Shown here in pieces: positions 52,935 to 61,857 of a stretch of DNA of 64,000 nt (position 1 is the first letter of the stretch; each line of letters starts with the position of its first letter). This DNA comes from Polluticoccus soli. Its GTDB lineage: Bacteria > Bacteroidota > Bacteroidia > Chitinophagales > Chitinophagaceae. The stretch covers positions 310,001 to 374,000 of the forward strand of contig NZ_JARJHT010000001.1 in the NCBI RefSeq assembly GCF_029269745.1, written 5' to 3'. Under the pieces are notes generated by a model that saw only the letters and a program-made list of their open reading frames with translations, had not been told where the DNA came from and did no database searches. Position numbers and translations under genes: made by a program.

Positions 52935-53378
52935 ATGATCAGCCTCAATTTTTCAGAAATTAATCTAAAATTCAAACAGGAGAAGGGAAAGACATTTGTA
53001 TTTGACCCTGTTAGAAAAAGATGGCTGGTACTGACACCCGAAGAACATGTCAGGCAATACATGCTCGGATATCTGAAAGAAATAATGAACTATCCTTTAA
53101 GCCTCATTGCTGTAGAAAAACGTATACTGGTAGGCACCATGATGAAGCGTTATGACATTGTAGTACACGACAGGAACCACCAACCCTGGATGCTGATAGA
53201 GTGTAAGGCCCCTGAAGTGCCTATATCAGAAAAGGCACTTAACCAGTTGTTGCAGTACCATAGCACTATTCCATGTTCTTATTGGGTATTGACCAATGGG
53301 CACCAAACATTTTGCGCTGATGCCTGTGACGTATACGCCATTAAATGGCTGGACCAGTTACCTGTTTATAAGGGCTGA
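52935..53378 (+). CDS. Stand-alone type I restriction HsdR N-terminal domain protein (147 aa)
   Basis: ATG 52935 begins MISLNFSEINLKF; the frame extends upstream but gives no family-like sequence. The domain includes FVFDPVRKRWLVLTPEEHVRQYML, VEKRILVGTMMKRYDIVVHD and PWMLIECKAP, that is, the D...EXK nuclease motif of the HSDR_N family. There is no helicase domain and no HsdM or HsdS gene, so it is not a restriction system. Such single-domain proteins are widespread in Bacteroidota with no assigned role; a DNA-repair or nuclease role is speculation. Its 3' end overlaps the S41 protease gene by 21 bp. Confidence 0.85.
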   Translation: MISLNFSEINLKFKQEKGKTFVFDPVRKRWLVLTPEEHVRQYMLGYLKEIMNYPLSLIAVEKRILVGTMMKRYDIVVHDRNHQPWMLIECKAPEVPISEKALNQLLQYHSTIPCSYWVLTNGHQTFCADACDVYAIKWLDQLPVYKG

Positions 53379-55001
53379 GTACTTGCGGTTGTAGAACGTC
53401 TCAAGAGCACGCTGTACCACATTATCGCTCTTTGTTTGCACGGAGTAGTAACCATTGTTTTGAAACAGAATACGTGCAAGCTGTGCCTTTAAATGTTGCC
53501 GGAAGTACTGAGCGCTGGCAGCGTTTGTTAAGATAGCCTGGGTGGATCTGCGCATTTGCTGATTTAAGCCAGCTACGTATCGTTCTACCAACACGGCTGC
53601 ATCAAACCCTGCTTGGTACTGAGCGATCGTTTTATAATTCATTAGCTCGCTACGGTGGTGCATAAAATAATCCCACACGAAATTCCTGACATTATCGCTG
53701 AAAGTAACATTGAATACGCCCGATGAAAGTCGCGCGGTATCATAAGGCACATATATATCAGGTTTGATACCTCCACCGCCATATACAGGGCGTTTTGACG
53801 AAGTGTAGTAAATTGAAGTATCGCCCTCGTTAGTGGTATCCGTTCCCGTGAGTTCGCCCGTTTCGAAACGGTGGGCGAAATCCGCTGCATATGCCTCTTT
53901 CCCTTTTGCAAACGAACGCTGAATGCTTCGACCCGAAGGAGTATAATATTTAGCAACGGTCAGCCTCAGGCCAGAACCATCGTCCATATCGTACTGCTCC
54001 TGCACTAAGCCTTTTCCGTATGTACGGCGGCCTACAATTACTCCTCTGTCCCAATCCTGCACGGCACCAGCCAGGATCTCGCTGGCAGAGGCTGAACTCT
54101 CATCAACCAGTATCGCCAGCTTACCTTTTTCAAATATGCCTTGCCTGTTGGCCTTATAATCTCTTCGGGGAGAGCTTTTGCCTAAGGTATAAACCAACAG
54201 TTTTTCATCATCGATAAAATCGTCGGCAATATTGGTTGCGGCATCAAGATATCCTCCTGGGTTTTGACGTACGTCCAAGATCAGCTGCTTCATACCGTGA
54301 GCCTTCAGGCCTTTCATGGCTTTTTCAAACTCTTCATAGGTTGTTGCTGCAAACCTGTTGATCTTGATAAAGCCAGTTATGCTGTCGAGCATGATACTGG
54401 CGTCTACACTGTAAAGCGGAACAATGTCGCGCTTGATTGCTACTTGCTTGAACTCACCGGAGGAAGGCTCTTTTAGTGTCACTAACACCCTGCTGTATTG
54501 TTTACCTTTCAGCATTCCGATAATGCGTTCGGAAGTAATTCCGGTACCAGCTACAACACTATCTCCTACTTTAATAAGCTGATCACCAAGACCAACACCA
54601 GCACGCTCAGCAGGGCCCTGAGGAATTACCGAGGTTACCTGTATCGTGTCGCGAATAATTGAGAATTCGACACCTATGCCGAAGAAGCCACCTTCCAGAT
54701 CTTCGTTAACTTCATCGTACTCAGAGGCTGTTATATAAACTGTATGCGGATCAAGATGACTCAAAATGCCCCTAATCGCGTCTTCGTAGAGCAGGTTGGT
54801 ATTTACCGTATCGACATATTTTTCGCTGATCAGGTCGATGAGTTGCTCAAGTCGATCGTTGCGTTCAATAACTGTTTGTATATCGCGCTTCTTCCGTAAT
54901 GTATCGCGCAGGTTAAAACCCAATACCATGCCGGCAATAAGGATCACAGCGAACAGCAATGGCATCCAGACTTTTAACCTACTCGACCGTTTTATGTCCA
55001 T
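53358..55001 (-). CDS. S41-family C-terminal processing protease, CtpA-like (547 aa)
   Basis: An N-terminal signal anchor (VWMPLLFAVILIAGMVLGFNL) is followed by a CtpA-type N-terminal region, a PDZ domain (~90-175: GIGVEFSIIRDTIQVTSVIPQGPAERAG), and the S41 catalytic domain with DESSASASEILAGA (Ser nucleophile) and RTYGKGLVQ (Lys). A long C-terminal region of about 150 residues, helical, follows. It acts in the periplasm on protein C-termini. Convergent with the HsdR-N gene, divergent from the kinase-like gene. Confidence 0.93.
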   Translation of the reverse strand: MDIKRSSRLKVWMPLLFAVILIAGMVLGFNLRDTLRKKRDIQTVIERNDRLEQLIDLISEKYVDTVNTNLLYEDAIRGILSHLDPHTVYITASEYDEVNEDLEGGFFGIGVEFSIIRDTIQVTSVIPQGPAERAGVGLGDQLIKVGDSVVAGTGITSERIIGMLKGKQYSRVLVTLKEPSSGEFKQVAIKRDIVPLYSVDASIMLDSITGFIKINRFAATTYEEFEKAMKGLKAHGMKQLILDVRQNPGGYLDAATNIADDFIDDEKLLVYTLGKSSPRRDYKANRQGIFEKGKLAILVDESSASASEILAGAVQDWDRGVIVGRRTYGKGLVQEQYDMDDGSGLRLTVAKYYTPSGRSIQRSFAKGKEAYAADFAHRFETGELTGTDTTNEGDTSIYYTSSKRPVYGGGGIKPDIYVPYDTARLSSGVFNVTFSDNVRNFVWDYFMHHRSELMNYKTIAQYQAGFDAAVLVERYVAGLNQQMRRSTQAILTNAASAQYFRQHLKAQLARILFQNNGYYSVQTKSDNVVQRALETFYNRKYSALINR

Positions 55002-55156
55002 TTTTCAAAAAAGTAGCGCAAAGTTAGCAGCATTTTACTGATTAAATTATAATCCATAAATATTAAGCCATAAGGAAATAGAGGCTTGCGAACATTAACG
55101 ATTAGGATTAGGAAATTGTTTTCAGGAACTGCAAATTTGTATATCAATACTTGCCC

Positions 55157-56005
55157 ATGCCATCATTACTCCTTGCCGAAAGCGGTTCAACAAAAACCGA
55201 CTGGTGTTTTATACAACGCGGGAAAAAACCTGTGCACTTCAAAACTTCAGGCATCAACCCATATTTGCAGACACACGAAGAGATCACGTCAGTATTGGAG
55301 CAAGAACTTGGCTGGAATTCTAAAACTCAACTGGACGGTATAGCTTTCTATGGCGCAGGCGCAGGCCAGGAAACTAAGAAGGAAGAACTCACCTTTATAC
55401 TCAGGCAATATTTCGGCATTAAGAAAATAGACGTTCAGTGCGATATGATGGCTGCCGCGCGGGCTATGTGTGGCGAAAAAAAAGGAATAGTATCTATCCT
55501 GGGCACCGGCAGCAACTCTTGCTATTATGACGGAAAGAAGATAAAAAGCCGACAGGTATCGCTTGGGTACATAGCCGGCGACGAAGGCAGTGGCAATGCA
55601 CTCGGTAAAAAAGTACTTCAGTACTATGCTTACAATACGTTCGATGCTGAACTGAGAGCAGCTTTCGAGCATTTGTTTGGTGATGATATAGCCGTAATAG
55701 TCAACAAGTTGTACAAGGAACCGTTTCCAAACCGCTACCTGGCTACCTTTGTAACGTTGCTAAAACAAAACCGTGGGCATTTTATGGTGGAGAATATTAT
55801 AGAAGATTGTCTCGGTGATTTCTTTTACCAGCACATCCAGAAATACCGCGAGAGCTGGAAGTTACCTTTGTATTTCACCGGTTCTGTATCCTTCGAGTTC
55901 AAAGATGTGATCTCAGCACTTTGTGATCAATACGAATTTGAACTTGGCAGCATCGAAAAGGCCCCACTCGAAGGTCTTATCGCATACCACAAGCAGCAAC
56001 TCTAG
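55157..56005 (+). CDS. N-acetylglucosamine kinase-like ATPase, BadF/BadG family (282 aa)
   Basis: An ASKHA-fold sugar kinase. Phosphate-1 loop LLAESGSTKTDW near the N-terminus, phosphate-2 loop VSILGTGSNSC, and GYIAGDEGSG with the conserved Asp. Bacteroidota members are annotated as GlcNAc kinase-like proteins that may recycle amino sugars from cell wall or chitin; the substrate is not proven. ATG 55157 begins MPSLLLAESGS; a TTG two codons upstream is possible. Divergent from the S41 protease. Confidence 0.88.
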   Translation: MPSLLLAESGSTKTDWCFIQRGKKPVHFKTSGINPYLQTHEEITSVLEQELGWNSKTQLDGIAFYGAGAGQETKKEELTFILRQYFGIKKIDVQCDMMAAARAMCGEKKGIVSILGTGSNSCYYDGKKIKSRQVSLGYIAGDEGSGNALGKKVLQYYAYNTFDAELRAAFEHLFGDDIAVIVNKLYKEPFPNRYLATFVTLLKQNRGHFMVENIIEDCLGDFFYQHIQKYRESWKLPLYFTGSVSFEFKDVISALCDQYEFELGSIEKAPLEGLIAYHKQQL

Positions 56006-56044
56006 AAAGTACCTTTTTTTAAAAAAAATAACGACAATAAAAAA

Positions 56045-56070
56045 GCCCCGCAAAATGCGGGGCCTTTTTT
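56045..56070. terminator. Bidirectional terminator between the kinase-like and ompA-type genes
   Basis: GCCCCGC / GCGGGGC with an AAAAT loop, an A-run before it and CTTTTTT after it, so it works for both convergent genes. Confidence 0.93.
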
Positions 56071-56085
56071 CATTATCGGAAGATA

Positions 56086-57780
56086 TTAATCTCTCCTCAG
56101 GTTAGGGAATGGAGGTGCTACGTTAGCAGGACCTTCTTCACCTTGCATTGCAGAACGATACATTACAGAGTTTGCATCGCCAGCCTGACCGTATTGGAAG
56201 ATAAAGCGGTTACGATCGATACCGTGTTTTTCGCTCATGTACTCGATGATGCGGTTAACGCGATCCCAAGAACGCTGTTGCTGAACTTTGCTTGCGTTAC
56301 CAGAACCTGTAATAACTACTTTACAAGTTGGGTTAGCTTGCATTTGAGCAGCCAGGGTAGCCAGCATAGCTTGAGAGCTAGTACGGATGTTAGAAGAGTT
56401 GTTGTCGAATGTAATGCTACCAGCACCGATGTTAGCGCAAGCAGATACAGTACCACAACCTTCTGGACAAGGACATTTACCAACGCCATCAGCATCAACT
56501 GGTTGGCAATATGTTGGAGTGATCAGTTCTTTATCGCGATCATCAGGAACGCCATCACCGTCAGTATCCATTGGGCAACCGTGAGTATCAACGGCAACAC
56601 CAGCAGGAGTACCAGGGCATTTGTCGAACTGATCAGTAACACCATCACCATCTGAATCAGGCAGAACCGGATCAGGCAGGATCATATGACGTGGGTAGCT
56701 CAACTCATTGTAAGCATGATCCAGAGGATTCATCCAGTACAGAGGCTCAACGTGTGTACGGCTGTTACCGATATTAAAGTTCAGACCCAGAGACAGGTAG
56801 TTCAGACCATCCCAACCTGGAGTCAGAGCCTGGCCGCTCCAGCGGTGACCATCCAGCAGGTCGTCACCTGTACCGAATGAATAACGGTCTTCGATAGCCA
56901 GGTTGATGCGTTTGCTCAGGCGGAACTGAGCACCAGCACCGATGCTTGGAGCAAAACCAACCAGCTTGTCGTCGAACATAGTTGTACGATCAGCATCAGC
57001 GTTAGGGAATGCAGACGTTTCATACGAACCGTCCAGGATATCGTCGAAGATATCGCGGCGCTCACCCCTATCAACTACATTACCAGCTTGATCCTGGAAT
57101 GCGGTTCCGTAAGGAGTCAGGCTAGCATCCAAGGCATCAACGCGTGTTTTATAAGCCCTGAAACCAAGACCTATATAACCATAAAGTGATGCTTTGATAC
57201 GTGCTTTATGGAAGTTGATATTGTTGATCGAACCCATGATGTCAAAGTTCAGGCTGTGCATCTCTGTGCGGTAGTTACGCGCCACAAACTGATTGTTTGC
57301 AGTGTAGCTATAACCGTTTGAAGCGCCGTTCCATGCTGGCTCGAGACCTACATACTGAGGGCTGGCCAGATCATGATCCAGACCTTTACCAATGCCGTAG
57401 ATATACTGCAGACGTGTAGACACTACATAACCCCATGCTTTACGTACGTGTGCATGGAAGCCGTAGCCACCGCCATTGGTTAACCACAATGATGGAACAT
57501 CGCCATTGATGTTGAAAGCACCGCCACCTACACCTACTTCCCACATGTTACGTGGTTTAGGAGGGAAGGCATCCTGGTGGTTCATGTAACGACGATACTG
57601 ATCCAAACGGCCGTTTGAATAGTAGCTTGAATCCAGAACATCATAACCCTGACCACGATAAGTCATATCGCGGCTAGACCATTGGGCTGACGTTGAAGAT
57701 CCACTCTCTTGAGCATACGCCGGTTGCCCCAGGAAGGCAGAGCAAAGACCAGCTAGCAATAGGTACTTTTTGTTGACCAT
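56086..57780 (-). CDS. OmpA-family outer-membrane protein with thrombospondin type 3 repeats (564 aa)
   Basis: The signal peptide ends GQPAYAQ. Residues ~60-350 form the membrane beta-barrel (VGVGGGAFNINGDVP, ALTPGWDGLNYLSLGLNFNIG). A short calcium-binding thrombospondin type 3 region (DSDGDGVTDQFDKCPGTPAG, DTDGDGVPDDRD) leads to a C-terminal OmpA-like peptidoglycan-binding domain (SITFDNNSSNIRTSSQAML, SWDRVNRIIEYM), which here is shorter and more divergent than usual. Probably an abundant structural porin-like protein, judging from its strong consensus promoter. Confidence 0.9.
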   Translation of the reverse strand: MVNKKYLLLAGLCSAFLGQPAYAQESGSSTSAQWSSRDMTYRGQGYDVLDSSYYSNGRLDQYRRYMNHQDAFPPKPRNMWEVGVGGGAFNINGDVPSLWLTNGGGYGFHAHVRKAWGYVVSTRLQYIYGIGKGLDHDLASPQYVGLEPAWNGASNGYSYTANNQFVARNYRTEMHSLNFDIMGSINNINFHKARIKASLYGYIGLGFRAYKTRVDALDASLTPYGTAFQDQAGNVVDRGERRDIFDDILDGSYETSAFPNADADRTTMFDDKLVGFAPSIGAGAQFRLSKRINLAIEDRYSFGTGDDLLDGHRWSGQALTPGWDGLNYLSLGLNFNIGNSRTHVEPLYWMNPLDHAYNELSYPRHMILPDPVLPDSDGDGVTDQFDKCPGTPAGVAVDTHGCPMDTDGDGVPDDRDKELITPTYCQPVDADGVGKCPCPEGCGTVSACANIGAGSITFDNNSSNIRTSSQAMLATLAAQMQANPTCKVVITGSGNASKVQQQRSWDRVNRIIEYMSEKHGIDRNRFIFQYGQAGDANSVMYRSAMQGEEGPANVAPPFPNLRRD

Positions 57781-57829
57781 AACAGATTTGTTTATTTAAA
57801 CAATTTTGGTTAAATTATTAAATATATGC

Positions 57830-57863
57830 CAAAGGTATAGTACACCTTTGAAAAGAACAAAAA
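57830..57863 (-). promoter_or_regulatory. Consensus Bacteroidota promoter of the ompA-type gene
   Basis: On the minus strand TTTTTG (57863-57858), a spacer of exactly 20 bases, then TACCTTTG (57837-57830) match the primary-sigma consensus perfectly. The start codon lies 49 bases downstream, leaving an A/T-rich leader suited to high expression. Confidence 0.85.
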
Positions 57864-57981
57864 TATTAAAAAATTGTTTTTGGCTTTTAAATTACGGCTT
57901 ATTCAAGTTTTATGCCAAAAAAGTACTTTTATTAATTGTAAGCTTCTGCGACATTTGCAAGCTATACGATATGCCATCTAA

Positions 57982-58944
57982 ATGGAGCTTGTAAAAAAGG
58001 TTATTGGTTCTGAACTGACCATTTTTGAAAGAAAGTTTGCGGAGAGTGTAAAGGGGTCCAATCCTTTACTCGACCGCATTATGCGCTTTATAATCAGAAG
58101 GAAAGGTAAGCAAATGAGACCTATGTTTGTTTTTCTCTCCGCTAAGATCGCTGCCGGTATAAATGAAAGTACATTTAGAGCTGCCTCGCTCATAGAACTT
58201 TTGCACACTGCTACCTTAGTACATGATGATGTGGTTGATAATGCGATGATTCGTAGAAATTTTTTCTCAATAAACGCATTATGGAAGAACAAAATAGCTG
58301 TGTTGGTGGGCGACTACTTGTTATCGAAAGGGTTATTGTTGTCGCTGCAAAATGATGATTACCAGATTTTACAAATAACATCCAGGGCTGTAAAAGAGAT
58401 GAGCGAGGGCGAACTGCTGCAGATGGAAAAAGCACGTAAGCTTGATATAAAAGAGGATGTCTATTTTGATATAATTCGTGCAAAAACCGCGTCCCTGCTG
58501 TCTGCGGCCTGTTCAGCAGGTGCTTACTCAGCCACGGACAACAAAGAAACAGCCGAATACTTCAGGCAATTTGGTGAAAATATCGGCATTGCTTTCCAGA
58601 TCATGGACGACCTGTTCGACTACGGCGCCGAAGCCATAGGAAAACCTACCGGTATCGATATCAAGGAGAAGAAAATGACGTTACCCTTAATATACGCTTT
58701 GCAAAACGCTGATAATCATACCAAAAGAAGGATAATTTATATAATTAAGAACCAAAATACTGATCGGGAAAAGGTTCAGGAAGTTATCAGTTACGTTCAG
58801 CAGTCGGGAGGTATAGATTACGCAACGAAGAAGATGAAAGAATACCAGGAAAAAGCACTGCAGATGCTCGACAAATACCCTGACTCCGATGCCAAAGCGG
58901 CCATGAAAGAGCTGGTCAACTATGTAATAGCCCGGAAATATTAG
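57982..58944 (+). CDS. Polyprenyl diphosphate synthase (all-trans, 320 aa)
   Basis: Builds a long-chain isoprenoid diphosphate from IPP, used for menaquinone side chains. First aspartate-rich motif DDVVDNAMIRR (Asp82-Asp86), second motif QIMDDLFDYG, plus GKQMRPMFVFL and KGLLLSLQ. Length suits a hepta- to octaprenyl-type synthase (IspB group); product length cannot be read by eye. Upstream of uvrA with a 57-bp gap; TAATTTTG in that gap (58981-58988) may be part of uvrA's own promoter. Confidence 0.92.
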   Translation: MELVKKVIGSELTIFERKFAESVKGSNPLLDRIMRFIIRRKGKQMRPMFVFLSAKIAAGINESTFRAASLIELLHTATLVHDDVVDNAMIRRNFFSINALWKNKIAVLVGDYLLSKGLLLSLQNDDYQILQITSRAVKEMSEGELLQMEKARKLDIKEDVYFDIIRAKTASLLSAACSAGAYSATDNKETAEYFRQFGENIGIAFQIMDDLFDYGAEAIGKPTGIDIKEKKMTLPLIYALQNADNHTKRRIIYIIKNQNTDREKVQEVISYVQQSGGIDYATKKMKEYQEKALQMLDKYPDSDAKAAMKELVNYVIARKY

Positions 58945-59001
58945 AAAAAAACCGGGAACGCGCGACGTTAGTACATTTCTTAATTTTGGCTCCTTAACGC
59001 T

Positions 59002-61857
59002 ATGGCTAGATCAGGTAAGGAAGCCCTCGACGAGTTTATTGAAGTCCAGGGAGCAAGGGTGCACAATCTTAAGAATATTGACGTAAACATACCTAAAAAT
59101 AAACTGGTGGTCATTACCGGTATCAGTGGCAGCGGAAAATCTTCGCTGGCGTTTGATACGATATTTGCCGAAGGCCAACGCAGGTATATGGAAAGTTTTG
59201 CTGCCTATGCAAGGCAGTTCCTTGGCGATCTCGACCGACCTGATGTTGATAAGATCACCGGCCTGTCCCCGGTAATATCCATAGAACAGAAAACAACTAA
59301 CCGTAACCCCAGGTCAACGGTCGGAACCGTTACTGAGGTGTATGACTTTATGCGGCTGTTATACGCACGCGCTGCTGAAGCTTATTCTTATAACACGGGC
59401 AAAAAAATGACCCGCTTCAGCGAAGAAGAGATCGTGTCGCACATACAAGAACACTTTGCGGGACGTAAGATCGTTTTACTAGCACCACTGATCCGCGGCC
59501 GCAAAGGTCACTATCGCGAGTTGTTTGAGCAATTAAGAAAACAAGGCTACCTCAAGGTGCGCATAGATGGCGAGATCGTGGACCTGAAGGAGCGCATGCA
59601 GCTAGACAGGTATAAGATACACGATATAGAGCTGGTTATCGACAGGCTAGTTGTTCAGACAGAGGCGCAGGCTCGCCTGAGTCAAAGCATTCAAAAGTCG
59701 CTGCAGATGGGTAAAGAGCTCATGTTTTTACTCGACGCAGACAAGAATAAGCTAAGCCAATACAGCAAGCAATTAATGTGCGCCGACACTGGTTTGTCAT
59801 ACGAAGAACCTTCACCAAATACCTTCTCTTTCAACTCACCTTATGGCGCGTGTCCTAAATGCAAAGGACTTGGTAGCATATACCAGGTGAACATGGACGA
59901 GATCATCCCGGACAGAAATGTCAGCATCAACGATGGTGGTATTGCTCCGCTCGGTGGTGAACGTGATGCATGGACCTATCAACAGGCCATGATCCTTGCA
60001 AAGAAAAACAAGATCCCGCTTAACATCCCCATAAAAGATATTCCCGAAAAGCAGTTGAATATTCTGCTCTATGGAAATGAAGAAGGGGTTATAACTTATG
60101 TGGACGATGAGGCCGAAACCTATCATGAACATGTAGCCCAGCACAGTTATGAAGGCATTGTGAACATGGTGCTTCGCTGGTTCAATGAAACAACATCGGA
60201 AGCCATACGAGACTGGGCCGAAGGGTATATGCAACTGAATACTTGCCCGGTTTGTGACGGCGCAAGGTTGAAAAAGGAGAGCTTATGGTTTAAGATCGAC
60301 AAGGCAAACATCGCCGAATTGTCATCTAAATCATTGCAGGAGTTGTTTGATTGGTTCATTGGTGTAGAAGGCCGCCTTAGCCAAAAACAAAACCTTATAG
60401 CAAAGGATATTTTAAAGGAGATAAGAGAACGCTTGCACTTCCTGCTTAACGTAGGCCTGCATTACCTGACACTCGACCGCGCTACCCGCACGTTAAGCGG
60501 CGGAGAATCTCAGCGCATCAGGCTGGCCACACAGATAGGCTCACAGCTTACCGGTATCACTTATATATTGGATGAACCCAGCATTGGCTTGCATCAGCGC
60601 GACAACCAACGCCTTATTAATGCATTAAAAGATCTTCGGGATGGGGGCAACTCAGTGCTGGTAGTTGAGCACGATAAGGATATCATGATGGCAGCAGATC
60701 ACCTGATAGATATCGGACCTAATGCCGGTTACCATGGAGGGCGAATAGTAAGCCAGGGCCATCCCAATGACGTGGTGAAAGAAAACACGACAACAGCGGG
60801 TTATCTTAATCGAACACTGAACATAGAGGTACCTGAAGAAAGAAGAAAAGGCAATGGCAAAAAACTGGTTTTGAAAGGCGCTACCGGCAATAATTTGAAA
60901 AACGTTTCCATTACGCTACCACTGGGCACATTCATTTGTGTGAGTGGCGTATCCGGCAGCGGCAAGAGTACGCTTATTAACGAGACCCTCTACCCTATTC
61001 TTGGTAAACACTGCTATCACAACTTTAAACAGACGCCGATGCCTTATAAATCGGTGACTGGCTTAGAGCATATCGATAAAGTTATTGAAATAGACCAGAG
61101 CCCGATCGGGCGTACGCCGCGCAGTAATCCTGCAACATACTGCGGGTTCTTTAACGAGATCCGTCAATTATTTGCACAGGTACCGGAGGCCAAGATACGC
61201 GGGTACAATGCAGGCCGATTCTCATTTAATGTAAAAGGCGGACGCTGCGAAGAATGCCAGGGAGGCGGTATGCGTGTGATCGAGATGAACTTCCTGCCCG
61301 ATGTTTATGTACCATGCGAAAAATGTAATGGACGCCGGTATAATCGCGAAACACTGGAGATTCGCTATAAGGGAAAGTCAATCGCCGATGTATTGGCAAT
61401 GACTGTTGACGATGCTGTGGAGTTTTTCATGAACGTATCGTTCTTGCACCGTAAGATCAAAACACTGCAAGACGTAGGCTTGGGTTATATTACTTTAGGC
61501 CAGAGCGCTGTTACACTAAGCGGCGGTGAAGCACAACGGGTAAAACTTGCCACGGAGCTCTCCAAACGCGATACAGGACAAACTATCTATATACTCGATG
61601 AACCAACTACAGGGCTGCACTTCCAGGACATCAGACACCTGTTGTCAGTATTAAACAGGCTGGTCGATCGCGGCAATACAGTACTCGTTATAGAACACAA
61701 CCTAGACGTGGTAAAAGTAGCCGACTACGTGATAGATATGGGTCCGGAAGGAGGAAACGGAGGTGGCACGCTGGTAGCAAGCGGCACGCCCGAAGATGTG
61801 GCCGCAAAAAAGGAAAGCATCACGGGTATTTTCCTGAAGCAGGAGCTTGAAGTCTAG
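59002..61857 (+). CDS. uvrA: Excinuclease ABC subunit A (951 aa)
   Basis: The damage-recognition ATPase of nucleotide excision repair. Two ABC-type ATPase halves: Walker A GISGSGKSSLAFDT and GVSGSGKSTLINET; signature LSGGESQRIRLATQIGSQL and LSGGEAQRVKLATEL; Walker B LDEPSIGLHQRD and LDEPTTGLHFQD. Zinc modules CPKCKGLG with a partner CPVC, and CEECQGGGMRVIEMNFLPDVYVPCEKC. Length and order are standard for UvrA. It shares its stop bases (CTAG) with the convergent metalloprotease gene. Confidence 0.98.
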   Translation: MARSGKEALDEFIEVQGARVHNLKNIDVNIPKNKLVVITGISGSGKSSLAFDTIFAEGQRRYMESFAAYARQFLGDLDRPDVDKITGLSPVISIEQKTTNRNPRSTVGTVTEVYDFMRLLYARAAEAYSYNTGKKMTRFSEEEIVSHIQEHFAGRKIVLLAPLIRGRKGHYRELFEQLRKQGYLKVRIDGEIVDLKERMQLDRYKIHDIELVIDRLVVQTEAQARLSQSIQKSLQMGKELMFLLDADKNKLSQYSKQLMCADTGLSYEEPSPNTFSFNSPYGACPKCKGLGSIYQVNMDEIIPDRNVSINDGGIAPLGGERDAWTYQQAMILAKKNKIPLNIPIKDIPEKQLNILLYGNEEGVITYVDDEAETYHEHVAQHSYEGIVNMVLRWFNETTSEAIRDWAEGYMQLNTCPVCDGARLKKESLWFKIDKANIAELSSKSLQELFDWFIGVEGRLSQKQNLIAKDILKEIRERLHFLLNVGLHYLTLDRATRTLSGGESQRIRLATQIGSQLTGITYILDEPSIGLHQRDNQRLINALKDLRDGGNSVLVVEHDKDIMMAADHLIDIGPNAGYHGGRIVSQGHPNDVVKENTTTAGYLNRTLNIEVPEERRKGNGKKLVLKGATGNNLKNVSITLPLGTFICVSGVSGSGKSTLINETLYPILGKHCYHNFKQTPMPYKSVTGLEHIDKVIEIDQSPIGRTPRSNPATYCGFFNEIRQLFAQVPEAKIRGYNAGRFSFNVKGGRCEECQGGGMRVIEMNFLPDVYVPCEKCNGRRYNRETLEIRYKGKSIADVLAMTVDDAVEFFMNVSFLHRKIKTLQDVGLGYITLGQSAVTLSGGEAQRVKLATELSKRDTGQTIYILDEPTTGLHFQDIRHLLSVLNRLVDRGNTVLVIEHNLDVVKVADYVIDMGPEGGNGGGTLVASGTPEDVAAKKESITGIFLKQELEV

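Noticed and set aside
52935-53378. A type I restriction-modification system
   Set aside because: Only the HsdR N-terminal domain is present; no helicase, methyltransferase or specificity gene is nearby.
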